Source: Colwellia sp. MB3u-41
Lineage (GTDB): Bacteria; Pseudomonadota; Gammaproteobacteria; Enterobacterales; Alteromonadaceae
Length of the DNA: 64,000 nucleotides
Reading direction: 5' to 3'
Assembly: GCF_014076845.1 (NCBI RefSeq)
Contig: NZ_JACGUT010000028.1
Coordinates: 62,001-126,000, forward strand
Positions 47,500 through 55,816 of the stretch are shown here, piece by piece. Positions within the stretch are counted from its first letter, which is position 1; every line of letters begins with the position of its first letter. A program made the translations under genes and the position numbers. The notes under the pieces are model-generated. The model searched no databases. It was not told where the DNA came from and was given only the letters and a program-made list of their open reading frames with translations.

Positions 47500-48513
47500 A
47501 TGAATAAAAAATTAATTGCTTTAGCTTTATCCGTAACAATGAGCATTACGAGCTACGCAGATACTACCCTTGTTGCTACGGCTTTAGAAAATGATGATGT
47601 AAAAGCTGCTAAACTTGCTTTTAATGAATTGTCCTTGGAAGAGAAGCAAAGTATTGAAGGGCAAATATTAAGTGGCAGAATTTTATTGCAAAAAGATAAA
47701 ACTGAAGAAGCGTTTGATTATTTTGAAGAATTACGCGATGACCATACCGAAAACATTGACGTAAATTATTACTTAGGTGTTAGCGCAGTGATCATGGCAC
47801 AAAAAGCGAGTATTTTTTCAAAGCTAGGTTATGCCAAAGATTTTCTAGAAGCGATAGAAAAAACAATTAAATTAAACCCCAATCATGAAGATGCGTTAAA
47901 TACCTTGATTGGTTTTCATTTAGGAGCGCCGAGCATTGCAGGTGGTGATACAGATAAAGCGCTTACCTATGCAAAGCAACTGCAAAGCTTTAATAAAGAA
48001 CAAGGTTATGAACAACTAGCCAATGTTTATTGGCAAATTGAAAAAGCTGATTTAGCCGAGCAAACGTTGCTTGAAGGTTTAAAAGAATTTCCTGAAAGCG
48101 CTGTATTATATTTGACTAGAGCAAGTGCTTATATTAAAGATGAAGCGTGGAAAAAAGCCCGTATTGATTTAAATCTTGCAATAAAACATGCCAATGACAA
48201 TGAAGAAAAAAGTCGTGCTTTATATCAACAAGGTAAGGTTTCTGCTGAATCAAGACAAGAAATTGAATTAGGCATTGAGTCACTTATTCAGGCGATACCA
48301 TTAGCCGATGAGCAATATAAGCCATGGGCAGAGTATCGTTTGGTACAACTTTATATTCACAATAAAGAGTTAGATAAAGCCCAAAGCTATATTGCCAATA
48401 TTAATGTTGGTAAAGATGACGATTTAAAAAGTAAAATTAAGAAACTAAAAAAGAAGCTTAAAAAGCTAATAAAACTGAACATAAGTTACCTTGAGCAGAT
48501 GGAGCTAAATTAG
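47500..48513 (+). CDS. Exported tetratricopeptide-repeat protein
   Basis: A 337-residue protein with a signal peptide (LIALALSVTMSITSYAD) and about six TPR-type helical hairpins, for example FLEAIEKTIKLNPNHEDALN, VYWQIEKADLAEQTLLEGLK and LYQQGKVSAESRQEIELG. The C-terminus after KKLKKKLKKLIK follows an A-rich run and looks abruptly altered, which may reflect a slippage frameshift. It probably acts as a periplasmic scaffold. It is separated from the IS30 remnant by 90 bases. Confidence 0.75.
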   Translation: MNKKLIALALSVTMSITSYADTTLVATALENDDVKAAKLAFNELSLEEKQSIEGQILSGRILLQKDKTEEAFDYFEELRDDHTENIDVNYYLGVSAVIMAQKASIFSKLGYAKDFLEAIEKTIKLNPNHEDALNTLIGFHLGAPSIAGGDTDKALTYAKQLQSFNKEQGYEQLANVYWQIEKADLAEQTLLEGLKEFPESAVLYLTRASAYIKDEAWKKARIDLNLAIKHANDNEEKSRALYQQGKVSAESRQEIELGIESLIQAIPLADEQYKPWAEYRLVQLYIHNKELDKAQSYIANINVGKDDDLKSKIKKLKKKLKKLIKLNISYLEQMELN

Positions 48514-49233
48514 GCCTGAATAATATCCCCTTTTTGTACATAGCAGTCTAAATTAAAATGAAAACTTAGGGGGTTATTTCCTCAAAGCGAGATAGAGCGA
48601 GGGGCTAGTTTGATGACTGCTAAGATACGAAAGAAGACCTTAGCTTTAGTTTATCTAGCGACATTTGAATCGATGAAAATCAGCCCTGCGTTAGATAATA
48701 GAATTGTTCTAAATTTCACCAGATACTTGTAAAGAAAAAAATTCTAATTTGATTAAAAAATATCTAAGCGGACATTAGATTAATATGATTTTAGGTATTA
48801 AATTCTATGGTGCTTGGGGGCACAAAGCACCATAGAGTTCATTCATTTTTTATAGTCGTTTTTGAATAAAAACTTACCAATAACTATTCGAATATTAATG
48901 TCCGATTTATCTTTTATTTATCTGATATTTTAGAAATACAATTTAATTCTCTATCCTATTTAATTAATCTCAGTATTAAAGCTAATGAAATTGGTTTTAA
49001 GTATGTTTTTTATACTAAAAAATCTGTATCGTCTTACCAACAAAGCTCTATTTATATCTTAAATAATATTGAAGACATTGTATTAAAAGAGTAGTGATTT
49101 TAAAGATTCAGTTGATAATACAATTTTTTCAACGTGGTAAAAATTCCACTTCAGTAGGTTGTAGGGGGAAGCTGATTTTAAAGGTTATTAATATTAAATT
49201 GAAAATTTAAAATTGAGTAATGATTAAGAGAAC
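48514..49233. other. AT-rich gene-free region
   Basis: 720 bases without a supportable gene. A frame open from 48870 to 49094 (ending SSIYILNNIEDIVLKE) has no usual start codon and may be chance or the end of a decayed gene. The only strong structure is the hairpin at 48804-48836. Confidence 0.45.
48804..48836. repeat. Strong hairpin, CTATGGTGCTT stem
   Basis: An 11-base perfect stem (CTATGGTGCTT at 48805-48815, AAGCACCATAG at 48825-48835, plus one outer T-A pair) with a G-rich nine-base loop, in otherwise featureless DNA. It could be a terminator or a small RNA element. Confidence 0.55.
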
Positions 49234-50055
49234 CTAGTGCTTATTTCTGGATTTAAGAAAATCTTTTAAAGATGGGGTTGAGTAACACTTAACCCTTCCT
49301 CCTAGAAGCCCACTTAATTCAGCAACACCTCTTTGAAATCCAGAGTTACAATCTACATTTTTATTCTTAAGTTTAATTTCTTCCGCTTTAGTTGAATCAG
49401 GAAAAAATTTGTTGATAGATTTATCTATACTGTTTTCGCTAGCTAGTTTTTCCTCATAGTCTTCGTTCAAACCTTGCTCTAATGTTTGTGCATTAATTGA
49501 TGCTCTTAATTTATTTAATGATTGTTCTGCTAAAGATGAACTCTTTAATGTGTTTGAGTGTGGCTCAGTAGAATTGATAGACGGGAGTGATTCTTTAATG
49601 AATGTACTAGTCTCTTTAGAAGTACTTTTTAGTTTTTTCTTTGAAATTGACTGGATTTTAGGCAATTGGTTCTTAGTAATTTTATTAGGAATGAGTTTAG
49701 CATTTGTTGTTTTTTTTATAATGGATTTGGTCTCAGGAACCTTTGCTTTAGCTGGCGTTCTATAATATAAAGTGGCCCTTACTTTAGGTTCTGCATAAGG
49801 TGTAACTTGTATTTTTGAGCCAGATTTTGACAAATTAAAGGCAGCACCAAGTGCAATATGCACCGCAATAATAAATACTAAATGGGTTAGTTTACATGAT
49901 ACTTTTACTGTGCTTTTGATGTCGGATTTTGAGTTTTTTATGACCAAATTATCAAACGCAGAGTAAGGGACATTAATGTCATAATTAAAACAAAAATTAG
50001 TGTCTAAAACTTCATCATCTTTAATACCTGGATAGAAAAATGGTTCAGATTTCAT
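49234..50055 (-). CDS. TonB-like membrane-anchored protein of unknown function
   Basis: A 273-residue protein with one membrane segment (LTHLVFIIAVHIALGAAF, residues about 56-74) after a cytoplasmic N-terminus, then an extended Lys/Ser/Thr-rich periplasmic region (residues 80-190). This is the overall shape of TonB proteins, and HLVFIIAVHIALGA is TonB-like, but the TonB C-terminal domain and Pro-rich spacer are absent. The final ~35 residues carry a Cys pair (CNSGF and KCYSTP) and a Gly-Gly in ELSGLLGGRVKCY. It is divergent from the peptide cluster starting at 50.3 kb and shares a 250-base promoter gap with it. Confidence 0.6.
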   Translation of the reverse strand: MKSEPFFYPGIKDDEVLDTNFCFNYDINVPYSAFDNLVIKNSKSDIKSTVKVSCKLTHLVFIIAVHIALGAAFNLSKSGSKIQVTPYAEPKVRATLYYRTPAKAKVPETKSIIKKTTNAKLIPNKITKNQLPKIQSISKKKLKSTSKETSTFIKESLPSINSTEPHSNTLKSSSLAEQSLNKLRASINAQTLEQGLNEDYEEKLASENSIDKSINKFFPDSTKAEEIKLKNKNVDCNSGFQRGVAELSGLLGGRVKCYSTPSLKDFLKSRNKH

Positions 50056-50249
50056 ACCTTATTCATGACAATTCCATGTCCTTAGCCTTATTATTCAATT
50101 ATGACAAATTATATAGTACTTAGTTTCAATCATAAATATGTGTGAATATCTTGATGTAAAATAAATCTTTACACACTGTATATATTTTGTAAATATAATT
50201 ACAAGTTAATTATTTAAGAATTGATTTTGATTCTAAAAGGATTCACTGC

Positions 50250-50284
50250 TGGCAACGTGCCAAAAGGAATAGAGGGGAACCTCT
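50250..50284 (+). promoter_or_regulatory. Structured 5' leader of the small peptide gene
   Basis: Two compact hairpins precede the peptide: TGGCA-acg-TGCCA (50250-50262) and AGAGG-GGAA-CCTCT (50271-50284), the second with a GNRA-type loop. They could stabilise the transcript or pace translation. The ribosome site AAGGA follows about 15 bases later. Confidence 0.5.
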
Positions 50285-50308
50285 CACAATAAAAAAAAGG
50301 ATAAAAAT

Positions 50309-50455
50309 ATGAATAACCAAATGTTTGATGTAGAAAAACTAGACACTCGCTTAGAAATGCAGATCATTAGCGCAGCAGTAACTGATGCGCAAGCACAGGC
50401 ACCATGCCCTCAAGAAAATGGTTGTCAAGAACCGTCATGTAGCATCCCATTTTAA
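50309..50455 (+). CDS. Small Cys/Pro-rich peptide, putative RiPP precursor
   Basis: A 48-residue peptide with ATG 50309, AAGGA seven bases upstream, and stop at 50453-50455. Residues 1-30 form an acidic, amphipathic leader without Cys (MFDVEKLDTRLEMQIISAAV then TDAQAQ). The C-terminal 18 residues are APCPQENGCQEPSCSIPF, with three Cys, four Pro and no charge except two Glu. The sharp change in composition after the AQAQA segment looks like a leader-core boundary. It is followed by an attenuator hairpin and then by a membrane metallopeptidase gene, the order seen in many peptide-natural-product clusters. I do not recognise the family. Confidence 0.7.
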   Translation: MNNQMFDVEKLDTRLEMQIISAAVTDAQAQAPCPQENGCQEPSCSIPF

Positions 50456-50472
50456 GTAATACTTAGAATTTC

Positions 50473-50502
50473 ATAGAGGCCTCGGCCTCTATTCTTATTT
50501 TA
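50473..50502 (+). terminator. Attenuator-like hairpin after the peptide gene
   Basis: A 9-base perfect stem (ATAGAGGCC at 50473-50481, GGCCTCTAT at 50484-50492) followed by TTCTTATTTT. Placed 18 bases after the peptide stop and 16 before the next gene, it could reduce readthrough so that peptide mRNA exceeds enzyme mRNA. Confidence 0.75.
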
Positions 50503-50517
50503 AAATAGGAAATCACA

Positions 50518-51675
50518 ATGGAACTGGAATTTCCAATCATATTTTCAAAGTTTTCACTTAGTGTTTCTACTGAAAATGACCGATACCTACTAAACACAAA
50601 TGGTAGTTATAGTGAAATATCCCCCGAATTAAGTGGATTCCTCGAAAAAATCCAATCGCACTCAAATACTGTCGATGAATTCGATATGTATTGTAAAAAC
50701 AGTGGACTAACATCACAAGGTGCTATCGAAGGCTTACAAAAGTTAAGTTTAGTTGGTGATGGAATTGATAATAAAAAGCATGGTCTTGATGGTTTTATTT
50801 TCACTTTAGATCTACTGAGTAGTAAGTCAGTAACAACATTATCTAAACCCTTTACGATTCTCTTTTCAAAATCTCACCTTGTCATTTTAGCCGTTTTATT
50901 ATTTTGTTGCTTTGGTATGTATAGCGAAGAAATTCGAGTAATAGAGTTTAATCAATTTATGTTTTTAAGTGATCCTATACTAATTTTCATAATATATTTT
51001 TTTAGTGTTCTATTTCACGAAATTGGTCATGCAAGTGCGCTGGTTAAGTACACAGATAGAGCTGGTGAAATTGGTTTCGGATTGTATTATATATTCCCCG
51101 TTCTATATGCAGATGTTAATGAAAGCTGGACGCTAACTAAATCTCAACGATCATGGGTTTCATTTGGAGGAGTGTTTTTCCAATTAATATTTCTGTTGGT
51201 AGTTATTTCGTATGGGATTGTGTTTGAAAGTGCTACGGCAATATCAGCTAGTAATCTAATTACAATATCAATCATATTCACCTTAAATCCTTTGTTCAAG
51301 TTTGATGGATACTGGATTCTGTGCGATGTTCTTGATGTTAATAACCTCCATAGGTATGTATCTAGAGGCTTATTTTCGTTTAGCGCAGCAGGTGTAAAGA
51401 ATGTTATATTCTCATACTGCTATCTGGGTATAGCTGTACTTTACATTTTGCTGATCATCAGTTTCCTCAACAATCAATTCACTCTACTTGTGAGTCTTTA
51501 TGATGGAGTAAATTCAGAAATTACTATTATGACGTTACTTGGTAGTGTGTTGGGGCTTGTTTTAATGATGTTTATGCTTATAGGAGTAGTAAGGATTTCT
51601 ATGAGAACCATTAATATAGTTAGTAACTCATATAAAAATAGAGGGCTTTATAATGACAACTCAAGAGGGGTTTAA
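50518..51675 (+). CDS. Membrane M50-family zinc metallopeptidase with N-terminal PqqD-like region
   Basis: A 385-residue polytopic protein. The zinc motif is HEIGH (residues 167-171), in LFHEIGHASALVKY, and the third ligand lies in NPLFKFDGYW (257-266). This is the form seen in 'peptide zinc metalloprotease' proteins (NPLLRFDGYY). Residues about 15-80 (RYLLNTNGSYSEISPELSGF, IEGLQKLSLVG) resemble a PqqD-like winged helix, which binds leader peptides in RiPP systems. About seven hydrophobic segments follow. YydH, which acts in epipeptide export, is a distant analogue. It is 62 bases after the peptide gene and overlaps the next gene by 23 bases. Confidence 0.78.
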   Translation: MELEFPIIFSKFSLSVSTENDRYLLNTNGSYSEISPELSGFLEKIQSHSNTVDEFDMYCKNSGLTSQGAIEGLQKLSLVGDGIDNKKHGLDGFIFTLDLLSSKSVTTLSKPFTILFSKSHLVILAVLLFCCFGMYSEEIRVIEFNQFMFLSDPILIFIIYFFSVLFHEIGHASALVKYTDRAGEIGFGLYYIFPVLYADVNESWTLTKSQRSWVSFGGVFFQLIFLLVVISYGIVFESATAISASNLITISIIFTLNPLFKFDGYWILCDVLDVNNLHRYVSRGLFSFSAAGVKNVIFSYCYLGIAVLYILLIISFLNNQFTLLVSLYDGVNSEITIMTLLGSVLGLVLMMFMLIGVVRISMRTINIVSNSYKNRGLYNDNSRGV

Positions 51676-52345
51676 TAATGTTTTGTCAAAAGCCGTTAAG
51701 AAAGAAGCTGATGCTAAGTTCACTAAGCGCATAAACAGGTGGTTGCGCCACATAAAGAATAATTATGATCGAAATAATATTTTTAACGGGAATAAGAACA
51801 TCCTTTTTTTTGAACCATTTAATCAATCAGACAACGATATATTCTATAAATATGTAAATAAAAATACTAACTATAAAGTTTGTAAACTCGGTGCGAAAAA
51901 GCAGATAAATACTGGTGATAATTGTACTTACCTTGAGTTTAAAGCTAAGTGGAAAGAAGCAGAAAAGACGATTTTTATTTATACTCCCAATACCGATGTA
52001 GATCCTGACAACTTTAATATAAATACCTCAGTATTAGCAATAGATTATGAGTTACCCCTAACGATTTTTGCATTGATAAAAAATGCAGGGAATACTATTA
52101 ATTATATCAAAATGGATACTTATGAAATTAGTTCGTGTTATGCAAATATGTATTCAATGGAAGGTAAAGTCAAAATAGTTAATAACATTACTACCATCAT
52201 TACTGAGTATATACAGAATAGAAAAAAGGATACAAATCTAGACAATATAGCCCGGTATTTCCCCTTTTATTCAATACCAAAACAAATAAAGAAAGATGCC
52301 CTACAAAAGTTGATTATACGCCATCAAGAAGAGAGGTCTGCATGA
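51653..52345 (+). CDS. Unrecognised protein of the peptide cluster
   Basis: A 230-residue soluble protein, Asn- and Lys-rich with many Ile and Tyr (for example KNILFFEPFNQSDNDIFYKY and NINTSVLAIDYELPLTIFA). There is no signal peptide, no clear membrane segment and no motif I can name. GAGGG seven bases before ATG 51653 supports the start. It overlaps the metallopeptidase gene by 23 bases and the acyltransferase-like gene by 4, so it is made together with both. It may be a modification enzyme or partner of one. Very low GC codon use suggests acquired DNA. Confidence 0.6.
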   Translation: MTTQEGFNNVLSKAVKKEADAKFTKRINRWLRHIKNNYDRNNIFNGNKNILFFEPFNQSDNDIFYKYVNKNTNYKVCKLGAKKQINTGDNCTYLEFKAKWKEAEKTIFIYTPNTDVDPDNFNINTSVLAIDYELPLTIFALIKNAGNTINYIKMDTYEISSCYANMYSMEGKVKIVNNITTIITEYIQNRKKDTNLDNIARYFPFYSIPKQIKKDALQKLIIRHQEERSA

Positions 52346-53244
52346 AAGTCGTGTTGTATATAATTTCGATATATGGATGGTTAATGGGTAATTATAAGTA
52401 CTTTATTTCGGTAAAGAAATCCACGGTAAAAAATAACCTTGTAGACTTCTTCGGCTATAGTCACAAGAGGGCAGATATAGAGACATTAAAGCACTTTGTA
52501 ACCTTTTCAATAGGTCAACTCTTACAATGGTGGTACGGTAATTTATCGGCAAGATCGAGAAGTAAATTTATAGCTGAATTTGTAGATTACAAAATTCATC
52601 CAAAGGCCTTGGCGCTTGCAAGAAGTAGTGAAGGGGCAATAATTATAACCCCTCACCAGTCTATACAATCAATTGCCGCAATAGGTTTGAGTAAATTTTT
52701 ATCGGAAAATGAAAGCAAGCTGGGAACATTTTTCGATTCAACTGATGTGAATTCAGGTAACGCAAAACACTTAGAAGTGATTGATAGCGATAAAGAAGAT
52801 ATAATGATTTTTCATAATAGCACTAGAGATTTAGTTAAATCCATAAGATCACTACGAGGTGGTATGTGGTTATCAATGTACCCTGACATATTTCAGTATA
52901 GTAGTGCATTTATAGCTGTACCTATGTTCAATAGAGTCATGGCTGGCATGTCGGGTATAGAGTATATGGCTTCAAAAACAGGCTCTGCGGTTATCTCAGG
53001 TGTTGCCGAGTTTAAAAATGGAAGACTTGAGATTAAAATTCACGAGCCCATAAGGACTGAACTTCTAAAATCAGGTGCTATTTCCAGCCTTGTATACACA
53101 CGATTAGAAAAGTGTATCAGAGAGCAACCATATAACTGGCAATACTTATCTCAAATGAAGCAATATGTAATTGTAGATCAACCTATTGATAGAATAGCTA
53201 CAATCAAAACTGAAAAGATGAACAGTCCCATTACAACCGTATAA
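52342..53244 (+). CDS. LpxL-like (LPLAT superfamily) acyltransferase homologue
   Basis: A 300-residue protein with the fold markers of the LpxL/HtrB lysophospholipid acyltransferase group: GAIIITPHQSIQSIAAIGLS at residues about 93-112, MWLSMYPDIFQYSSAFIAVP, IEYMASKTGSAVISGVAEF, and a C-terminal PYNWQYL resembling the final QYLW segment. The catalytic motif HX4(D/E) reads HQSIQS, so the acid is replaced by Ser. It may therefore be inactive, use another base or have another reaction. It starts with an ATGA overlap. The stop is three bases before the IS3 element, so the C-terminus may have been affected by the insertion. Confidence 0.68.
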   Translation: MKVVLYIISIYGWLMGNYKYFISVKKSTVKNNLVDFFGYSHKRADIETLKHFVTFSIGQLLQWWYGNLSARSRSKFIAEFVDYKIHPKALALARSSEGAIIITPHQSIQSIAAIGLSKFLSENESKLGTFFDSTDVNSGNAKHLEVIDSDKEDIMIFHNSTRDLVKSIRSLRGGMWLSMYPDIFQYSSAFIAVPMFNRVMAGMSGIEYMASKTGSAVISGVAEFKNGRLEIKIHEPIRTELLKSGAISSLVYTRLEKCIREQPYNWQYLSQMKQYVIVDQPIDRIATIKTEKMNSPITTV

Positions 53245-53255
53245 TTCTGAAGTGG

Positions 53256-54444
<1,189 letters not shown>

Positions 54445-54675
54445 TTGTATCACCTAACGTTTGATGAGATGCATAATAACATCTCTAAGTAGGTGGCCAA
54501 ATTAACTATGCCACTTCATATTTTTGATCACCAGCTAAATGTAGAGTATATCCCCTTAAGTTAAATAACGACTGATACCAACAACAGTAAACAGATTATT
54601 AAGCGACAAAGTTAATGAATGTTAATGTCTAATTCGTTATATTCAATGTATATATTAATATTGAGGTATCAAGAT

Positions 54676-55197
54676 ATGATCTACCAGTTAGGTGAACTTT
54701 CTCCCAAAATCCCTAAAAGCTGCTTTATAGCACCCAACGCTTCTGTAATAGGCAATGTAGACTTAAGCGAAAATGTCAGTATTTGGTTTAATGTCGTGAT
54801 CAGAGCCGATTTAGCACAAGTAAAGATAGCGAAAAACTCTAATATTCAAGACGGGTCTATTCTACATGTTGATAAAGGTTTCCCTATTAACATTGCTGAA
54901 AATGTAACGATTGGTCATAAAGTGATGTTACATGGTTGCACCATAGGCGAAGGGAGTTTAATTGGTATCAATGCTGTGATATTAAATGGCGCTATAATTG
55001 GCAAAAACTGCTTAGTGGGTGCTAATGCTTTAGTGACCGAAAACATGGTCATTCCTGATGGGAGTTTGGTCTTAGGCTCACCTGCAAAAGTGGTTAAACA
55101 GCTCGATGAAAAAACCAAAGTAATGATCGCAGCAGGCGCAGCTCATTATGTGCAGAACAATCATCACTATAAAAAAGAGCTAAAGCAAATAAATTAA
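54676..55197 (+). CDS. Gamma-carbonic anhydrase family protein
   Basis: A 173-residue left-handed beta-helix protein of the YrdA/gamma-carbonic anhydrase family: NASVIGNVDLSENVSIWFN, VVIRADLAQVKIAKNSNIQD, the zinc-ligand region LHVDKGFPINIAENVTIGHK followed by VMLHGC. I choose ATG 54676 (MIYQLGELSPKIPKS) because GAGG lies nine bases before it and it matches relatives; the upstream start at 54619 adds 19 unrelated residues. Many family members bind zinc without proven anhydrase activity. Confidence 0.92.
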   Translation: MIYQLGELSPKIPKSCFIAPNASVIGNVDLSENVSIWFNVVIRADLAQVKIAKNSNIQDGSILHVDKGFPINIAENVTIGHKVMLHGCTIGEGSLIGINAVILNGAIIGKNCLVGANALVTENMVIPDGSLVLGSPAKVVKQLDEKTKVMIAAGAAHYVQNNHHYKKELKQIN

Positions 55198-55816
55198 AAT
55201 ATGAAATGGTTATCATAGTATTACAAGGAAGCAGCAGGTTGTAATGACTACAGGGTTACTAATACTCATAATCTCCTTAGTAATAACCTCTTCTGTTTTA
55301 GCTAATGAAGTAAATATTGATTGATTAAAGCCATGTTAACAGAGCTTTCTCTCGATGATGCACGTGAATAAGGCCATTAGTTGCGTTGGCAAATTTTTAT
55401 ATTTATATCGAACTCATCAAAACAGCAAGCTACACCACACAAGCATGAGCCATTTCCAACATTGACGATGATCATTTCGATAAAGCTAAATGATTAGGCT
55501 TACTCGGGCAGGCACTGACGTATCAAGGCTTAAATCAAGCCATAAACAGTTCAAAAAACAGCAAAACGTTCATTTAATCTCTGTTCAAATAGAGCAATGG
55601 GGGGGATTTATGAGCTTATTATTGATCATGACAATGCCCATTGGAAATTGGAAAGCAGCCTTGAATCGATTTATAACTGAATTTTATACCATTTAGAAGA
55701 CTTTATGTAAAACCTGGCAGTTAGACAAAATCTGCTACTGGGGTATTCATTCGCGGTGCTAAAGGGCACTAACCCGTGAAGCCGATTACTACTAGGTTAT
55801 TTGACTACCCGTTTAT
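55198..55816. other. Region with decayed gene fragments
   Basis: No intact gene. At 55243 a frame begins MTTGLLILIISLVITSSVLA then stops at 55322, like a lost signal peptide. Around 55530-55680 another frame holds YELIIDHDNAHWKLESSLES, which resembles the tail of a PepSY-like domain. Together they suggest the ruin of a small exported protein, with several stops and shifts. I am not confident of the family. Confidence 0.4.

Noticed and set aside
48870-49094. Frame open for about 75 codons ending SSIYILNNIEDIVLKE
   Set aside because: No ATG, GTG or TTG at the proper place, and such frames are expected by chance in AT-rich DNA. Kept only as a possible remnant.
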